This document shows, piece by piece, positions 58,445 through 64,000 of a stretch of 64,000 nucleotides of DNA. The notes under the pieces are model-generated. The model did not search any database. It worked only from the letters and a program-made list of their open reading frames with translations, and was not told where the DNA came from. Source of the DNA: Agelas oroides. Taxonomy: Eukaryota > Porifera > Demospongiae > Agelasida > Agelasidae. Location: assembly GCA_949130485.1 (NCBI GenBank), contig OX422191.1, positions 6,387,754-6,451,753 of the forward strand. Direction: 5' to 3'. Position 1 is the first letter of the stretch; each line of letters starts with the position of its first letter. Made by a program: the position numbers and the translations under genes.

Positions 58445-59137
58445 AATTTTCGCTGGGTGCAAATGAATCGACTCGAAGTGTGCATGCAAATACATCACAT
58501 CGACGTCATCAAATTTCCGGCCTGGTTTATTTTATCACAGTTTATATTTTCGCGGTTGCCGATCAATCTGAGAGTTGCGAAAAAGTGGCTTTAACAACTC
58601 ACGTTCCGCGAAAATATGAACATTTCTGCTGTAGGTCTGGAGGCATTTCTGCGAAATTTTGCACCAGCGAAAGTTTCCCACTATATGGTATATACTACAG
58701 GTAACCTGGATCTCACTTGAACAACAAAATATTCAGTTACACTGGTACCTATGCTTAGCAAAGCCTTAGACTGTGATCATTGCACCACCTCAGATCTCCA
58801 ATTTAGAGATGATGTGACTCTTTTAGCCTTATCATCCTCTGCCCTGTTTAAACTGCTGCAACATTGCAGATGGTTTGGGTTGGCACTTTAGCAGATACTC
58901 AGACTGGTTACAATGCAATGTACAGTCACTAATAATGACACTAATAAGGACATTTGAACAAGTCTTAACTAAATCTTCCCCATAAAATATGGACACCTCA
59001 TTATTTGGAATGTATTTTGGTCCCAAGGGTGTCTGTATCAAAGAGCTTCTCCTTTGTAATAATACTCCTACTCTGACTGCCAGGGTCATTTGTTCATGAC
59101 AGACGCTGTTGTTAACTAGACTGTCACTTTGATTTGC

Positions 59138-59145
59138 TATATATT
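59138..59145 (+). promoter_or_regulatory. TATA-like box of paralogue B
   Basis: TATATATT about 100 bp before the ATG. Paralogue A lacks four bases here (GCTATTCTAG), losing the box, while the surrounding sequence is about 95% alike. Confidence 0.35.
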
Positions 59146-59238
59146 CTAGCTACACTACTAGCTAAGTTAGCTGTACTATGAGTGGGAGACAATTGCCGTC
59201 AGTACCTCTTTTCTGTCTTCATCAACAGCTTCCCCACA

Positions 59239-62200
59239 ATGGCTTCCCACCAGGGGGTGCTCACCCTGGCCTTGACTGTGGTTCTGCTGGCCTTCCCCTT
59301 GCTGAACTATGGAGAAACCCTCTACGTGAGACCAGCATCAGCTAACGCATCCTGCCCTACAGCCCCTTGCCACACCCTCTCTGAATATGCACAAGACACT
59401 GGACAATATTTCAATGATTCAAATCTTACACTGCTATTCTTGCCAGGTAATCACACTGTCAAAGTGAATGTAACCATAACAAATATTCACCGACTGGAAA
59501 TCCTTGGTAACACCAGTGCAGTAGTATCAACTACGGTTGTCTGCAGCTCCAAGGTTGGGTTCACCTTTGGGGATATCTGGCTATTAAAAATAGATGGCTT
59601 AACTTTTGTACTGTGCTCCAGATCTCGTATGGTTCAAGTTGACAATAAACATTTACAAACCTACTATGGACTGTATCTTAAATCAATTCAGATGATTGAG
59701 ATCATTGACTGTACCTTCAGGAATAGCACTGGTAGTGCACTTGGAGTAGTCAACAGTCATGTGGTCCTGAGAGGAAACAACAACTTCTTAAACAACGTTG
59801 AATGTCGGACATGCTCATATGGAAGTTGTTATTGGAGCTCCACTTGCTTTGGAGGTGGTGTTTTTGCTGAAAGAAGTAATCTTACTTTCACTGGCTGCAG
59901 CAGTTTCATTGGTAACTCAGCTGATGGTGGTGGAGGGATCTATGCAGAGACAAGTAGCAATGTGAACATCAGTGGGAACGCGACTTTCCTTAATAACTCA
60001 GCAAGTGATTATGGTGGAGGAATCTATGCATGGCCAAGTTGCAATGTAAACATTGATGCAAACACCAAATTTATTGGTAACTCAGCTGGAATTGATGGTG
60101 GAGGAGTTTATGCAAGATTCAATAGCAACATGAACATCAGTGGAATGTTCATTGGTAACTCAGCTAGAATGGATGGGGGAGGAGTCTTTGCAGTGTCTTA
60201 TAGCAATTTAGGATTCAGTGAGAACACTAAATTCATTTATAATTCAGCTGGAAGGAATGGTGGAGGAGTCTATGCTAAGTCTTATAGTAATTTGTACATC
60301 AGTGGGACTTTCACTGACAACTCAGCTAGTGACGGTGGTGGAGGAGTTTATGTACAGGGCAATAGTCACATAGTTATCACTGGGAACACCACCTTTATTC
60401 GTAACTCAGTGAGTGGTACTGATGTTGGAGAATTTTATGGTAACTCAGATGGTCATGGTGGAGGGATTTTTATTGGAGAAAATAGCAATGCCCACATCAG
60501 TGGTATCACCACTATCATTGATAACTCAGCAAATTATGGTGGTGGGATCTGTTTAGATGGCTATAGCATTGTGAACATCTGCGGAAGCACCACTTTCAAT
60601 AGTAACTCAGCTTTTGGATGTGGTGGAGGAGTTTTCATAGGATTCACTAACAATGTGAATATCGGTGAAAACGCCACTTTTAATACTAACTCAGCTTATA
60701 ATGGTGGAGGAATTTGTGCATGGTCTTATAACATTTTAAACATCAGTGGAGCCACCACTTTCACTGCCAACTCAGCTTATAATGGTGGAGGAGTTTATTC
60801 TTGGTCCAATAATGGTGTTAACATCAGTGGAAACATCACCTTCATTGGTAACAATGCTAGCAATAATGGTGGAGGGGTCTGTTCATGGCCTCATAGCCAG
60901 TTCAGTGCAGAATCCATTTGCAATATTCATGTCAGCGGGAACACCTTTTTCATCAATAACACAGCTAGGCATGGTGGAGGAATCTTTGCTGTGGCCAATA
61001 GCAGTGTGGGCATCAGTGGAAACACCACTTTCATTGACAACTCAGTTAGCAGCCATGGTGGAGGAATCTATGCAAATTTTGATAGCAATGGAATTATCAA
61101 TGGAAGCACCACTTTCATTGGTAACAAAGCTAGTGGTAGTGGTGGAGGAGTCTATTCAGAGTCTAATAGCAATGTGAGCATCAGTGGAAACACCACTTTC
61201 AGTGGTAACTCAGCTGAGAGAGATGGTGGAGGAATTTGTGCACGGTCCTATTGCAATGTGACCATCAGTGGGAACACCATGTTTAGGAGTAATTCAGCTG
61301 TTAATGGAGGCGGTGTTTTTGTTAATAGCTATCTGAACTTGGAAGGAAATAGCACCTTTATAAATTGCTTGGCGATTGTTGGTGGTGCAATCTACACTAA
61401 AGAAAACCAAGTGAATTTCAGTGGTGCCAATGTCTTCTGGTTAAACAGGGCAATACACTTTGGCGGAGGGCTGTATGCACCCAGAGCCTCTCTTAGCTTT
61501 CCTGGAGACAACACCTTTACTGCAAACTGGGCAGGATTTAGGGGTGGAGGTATCTACGCACAAGAAGCTAAGATCACCTTCAGTGGCACTGGTATGCTCA
61601 GTGGTAATGTAGCTCAACTGGATGGAGGAGGAATATATATAGATGGCAGCAGCCTGACCTTCAATGGAAATATCACAGTTAGAAATAACACAGCTCAACT
61701 AGGTGGAGGGATCTACTTGGACAATAACACTTTTACCATAGAAGGGCATAACACTGTTGAAAAGAATGTTGCCACTCATTATGGTGGAGGGTTCTACATA
61801 AGAAGGTCTCCTCTGATTGTAGCTGGAAACAACACATTCATTGCCAATTTAGCTGGAGAAGGAGGGGGAATATATGCCACAGCCAATGGTATTTTAAACT
61901 TAAATGGAATAAGCACTTTCATTGGCAACAGAGCACATGTCAGTGGAGGAGGAATCTGGTTGGATAACAGCATACTAGCATTGAATGGATCCAACTACTT
62001 TATGGAGTGTACTGCAAGCTATGAGGGAGGAGCAATCTTTACGTATGCTGGTACAACCAGTCTAACTGGTAACAATATCTTTGATTCTAACTCAGCAACA
62101 ACTGGTGGAGGGATCCATGCACGATGGAGTGATGTGAGTGTGACAAATAGTTGCAATTTCAAACATAACATTGCAGTGTTTGGTGGTGCAATTTTTGCTG

Positions 62201-64000
62201 ACAATAGTACCTTCAAATTCAGCATTTCCAGTGCATTCAGACAAAATTTTGCTAAGCATACTGGTGGTGGTATATACGCTGCAAGAAGCGCTTTGATGTT
62301 TCTTGGAATAAGCTTTATAACTGCGAATCATGCAACAAGAGATGGAGGAGGAATCTACACCAGGGATGACTGCACAGTCAATCTTCTTGGATTGAGCAAC
62401 TACCAGGGCAATTCAGCTGGAGACACTGGTGGAGGTATCTCTGCATTCCAAAGTAGCTTCATCCTTGCTGGACAAACCATGTTCAACTTTAACAAGGCTG
62501 TGGTAGGTGGAGGACTTTATACATTCAATTGTACTGCGAACTTCTCTGGTGAAAACACATTCACTGATAATTCTGCCAGTAATCATGGAGGAGGCTTTAC
62601 AGTAGTATGGAGCTCTCTACATTTAAATGGCTCAACAAGCTTCAAGAAAAACTCAGCAGTTAGTGGTGGGGGGATGTACATTGGTGACAGCACAGTAGAC
62701 AGTGATGGTAGTAACTGCTTCATGAATAACAGGGCATATGCAGAAGGTGGAGGAATTGATGCAAGAAACTGTTTAGTGAAATTCAATGGCAGGGATATGT
62801 TTGTAGCCAACTCTGCAGGAAGGAAAGGTGCTGCAATTCACACATCTTTCACTACTCTAATCTTTCAAGGTGGTAGCTCCTTTGTGAATAATTCAGCAGA
62901 ATATGGTGGTGGAGTCCACACTGAGAGCAGTAACCTCACATTTATACACCATGGATTCAGCCATCATGCATCGGTATCACCACCTTGCATCAACTGCAGG
63001 TCAGTCTGCAATGATCTTCCAACTATCTCTGTCATTAGTTTTCTCAACAATACTGCACATCGAGGTGGAGCACAATATTTTGATCTTTATTCCAACTTTA
63101 GCCTATTTCAAACAGCACGTGTACACTTCCAAGACAATAGTGCAACTGAGTTTGGTGGTGCAATATATGTCGCAGATGTACTTGGACCAGGCCAGTTCCT
63201 TTTCCAGCAACATGTACCCTTCCGAAGCAAGTGTTTCTTTCACATACTTGGGAAAGAACAATCTCTTGAGCTCCCCACAGCCCCTCTAGTTTTTGTGAAC
63301 AACTCTGCTAGAATAAGAGGAAGTGTTCTCTATGGCGGTTTGCTGGAGAAGTGTAACTTGTCATTAGATAGAAACACCAGTGCACTGGATTTCTTTAGCG
63401 TGTCAATTCTACAAATTCAAAATAAGGATGACATGGGTTACTCTATTTCATCTGACCCTACACAAGTTTGCTTCTGTAACATGAGTGGACTGAGCTGTAG
63501 CAACACAACAACGTCAAGAAGCATCTACCCAGGACAACAGGTTGTGGTGTCTGTAGTTGCTATTGATCAATCTGGTTTAGCAATTCCAACATTTATTCAC
63601 ACCAATGTCCGTTTGGGTCATAATTTGACTTTGTTGGAAACAATCTCATATGAGACGGGAAGCAACTGTACCAGCAGGAACTACACTGTAACACCAAAGA
63701 GCATTTTCATCCAACTAGAGCTTCAACCCAGCAATAGATCAGGAAATACAATAGATCTTACTGTGAACATCACATTTGAGAGTTGCCCTATTGGATTTGA
63801 GCAGTCTAACTTCAGTGGTGAGTGTATCTGTGACCACAGAATCTGGCAGTACACAAACACTTGTGATATAGACAGAAAAGCTATACTGCGAAATGCTACT
63901 AGAGCATTCTGGTTGGGTGTATCTTTTAGCAATGGAACCCTAGAAGGGTTTATCCATCACCGTTACTGTCCACTTGACTATTGCACCAGTGAGAGCAAGT
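59239..64000 (+). CDS. Giant secreted beta-helix (PMP-like repeat) protein, paralogue B, intact as far as seen, 3' end outside the window
   Basis: ATG at 59239 in the duplicated CCCCACAATGG context starts a signal peptide (VVLLAFPLLNYG) and then reads without any stop for 1,587 codons to the window edge. At the place where paralogue A has two extra bases, this copy reads NTSAVVSTTVVC, joining the N-domain to the GGG[IV] repeat array in one frame. All ~40 repeats are present. The last codons seen correspond to position 30,428 of paralogue A, in the Cys-rich stalk before the first membrane segment, so the multi-pass part is expected just beyond the window. It also differs from A by a 9-bp in-frame deletion in the Asn-rich loop before the first repeat. 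Likely a cell-surface protein. It is the better functional candidate of the two. Confidence 0.85.
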   Translation, partial: MASHQGVLTLALTVVLLAFPLLNYGETLYVRPASANASCPTAPCHTLSEYAQDTGQYFNDSNLTLLFLPGNHTVKVNVTITNIHRLEILGNTSAVVSTTVVCSSKVGFTFGDIWLLKIDGLTFVLCSRSRMVQVDNKHLQTYYGLYLKSIQMIEIIDCTFRNSTGSALGVVNSHVVLRGNNNFLNNVECRTCSYGSCYWSSTCFGGGVFAERSNLTFTGCSSFIGNSADGGGGIYAETSSNVNISGNATFLNNSASDYGGGIYAWPSCNVNIDANTKFIGNSAGIDGGGVYARFNSNMNISGMFIGNSARMDGGGVFAVSYSNLGFSENTKFIYNSAGRNGGGVYAKSYSNLYISGTFTDNSASDGGGGVYVQGNSHIVITGNTTFIRNSVSGTDVGEFYGNSDGHGGGIFIGENSNAHISGITTIIDNSANYGGGICLDGYSIVNICGSTTFNSNSAFGCGGGVFIGFTNNVNIGENATFNTNSAYNGGGICAWSYNILNISGATTFTANSAYNGGGVYSWSNNGVNISGNITFIGNNASNNGGGVCSWPHSQFSAESICNIHVSGNTFFINNTARHGGGIFAVANSSVGISGNTTFIDNSVSSHGGGIYANFDSNGIINGSTTFIGNKASGSGGGVYSESNSNVSISGNTTFSGNSAERDGGGICARSYCNVTISGNTMFRSNSAVNGGGVFVNSYLNLEGNSTFINCLAIVGGAIYTKENQVNFSGANVFWLNRAIHFGGGLYAPRASLSFPGDNTFTANWAGFRGGGIYAQEAKITFSGTGMLSGNVAQLDGGGIYIDGSSLTFNGNITVRNNTAQLGGGIYLDNNTFTIEGHNTVEKNVATHYGGGFYIRRSPLIVAGNNTFIANLAGEGGGIYATANGILNLNGISTFIGNRAHVSGGGIWLDNSILALNGSNYFMECTASYEGGAIFTYAGTTSLTGNNIFDSNSATTGGGIHARWSDVSVTNSCNFKHNIAVFGGAIFADNSTFKFSISSAFRQNFAKHTGGGIYAARSALMFLGISFITANHATRDGGGIYTRDDCTVNLLGLSNYQGNSAGDTGGGISAFQSSFILAGQTMFNFNKAVVGGGLYTFNCTANFSGENTFTDNSASNHGGGFTVVWSSLHLNGSTSFKKNSAVSGGGMYIGDSTVDSDGSNCFMNNRAYAEGGGIDARNCLVKFNGRDMFVANSAGRKGAAIHTSFTTLIFQGGSSFVNNSAEYGGGVHTESSNLTFIHHGFSHHASVSPPCINCRSVCNDLPTISVISFLNNTAHRGGAQYFDLYSNFSLFQTARVHFQDNSATEFGGAIYVADVLGPGQFLFQQHVPFRSKCFFHILGKEQSLELPTAPLVFVNNSARIRGSVLYGGLLEKCNLSLDRNTSALDFFSVSILQIQNKDDMGYSISSDPTQVCFCNMSGLSCSNTTTSRSIYPGQQVVVSVVAIDQSGLAIPTFIHTNVRLGHNLTLLETISYETGSNCTSRNYTVTPKSIFIQLELQPSNRSGNTIDLTVNITFESCPIGFEQSNFSGECICDHRIWQYTNTCDIDRKAILRNATRAFWLGVSFSNGTLEGFIHHRYCPLDYCTSESK

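Larger units (their letters stand above)
53707..64000 (+). repeat. Segmental duplication, copy B
   Basis: Same-orientation copy of 19619-31791; blocks as listed for copy A. From the gene body onward the coordinate offset is a constant 33,572. Copy B extends past the window end. Confidence 0.8.

Overview
This is a eukaryotic, AT-leaning genomic window, most likely from an early-branching animal and probably a demosponge. The grounds are: short spliced introns; symmetric phase-1 Ig exons; a family of secreted beta-helix proteins with a multi-pass C-terminus; (TTAGGG)-like interstitial repeats; and a dense load of LINE, Ty3/gypsy, pogo/Tigger and MITE debris. The organism call is an inference from family content, not something one motif proves.

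Layout. 1-3.1 kb: a short TIR element, the broken 3' end of a pogo/Tigger-like transposase (minus) and two head-to-head tRNA-derived SINEs. 3.66-8.47 kb: a plus-strand gene whose exons each encode one Ig-like domain (nine domains plus a short last exon); one long intron holds a TA-flanked MITE. 8.5-11.3 kb: mostly empty, ending in a decayed fragment of the multi-pass membrane family. 11.8-18.25 kb: one LINE ORF cut apart by at least four DNA elements; one of these carries a small CxxC exon. 18.43-18.66 kb: a 28-bp minisatellite that resembles a piece of the membrane-protein family. 19.6-31.8 kb: the first copy of a segmental duplication, ending in a giant beta-helix/multi-TM gene of about 2,035 codons with a 2-bp frameshift near its start. 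35.0-36.1 kb: Ty3/gypsy pol fragment. 37.9-39.5 kb (minus): a related Cys-rich multi-TM gene, dead by three nonsense codons and a frameshift. 41.2-48.55 kb: a cluster of five ~1-kb TTAA-flanked elements arranged as a palindrome with arms of about 2.6 kb. 49.4-53.06 kb: a pogo/Tigger transposase split by two LINEs of opposite orientation. 53.2-53.5 kb: a HIRAN-like remnant. 53.7-64.0 kb: the second copy of the segmental duplication, ending in an apparently intact beta-helix gene that runs off the window.

The real host genes visible are the Ig-repeat gene and the two beta-helix/multi-TM paralogues. Both families are repeat-built: Ig exons in one, about 40 copies of a 25-28-residue GGG[IV]-type repeat in the other. 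Both show recent duplication, and the beta-helix pair shows a sharp switch from ~5% divergence to under 1%, as expected from gene conversion. They are plausible candidates for self/non-self or microbe recognition, but nothing in the sequence proves that role. No CRISPR array, rRNA or confident tRNA gene is present.
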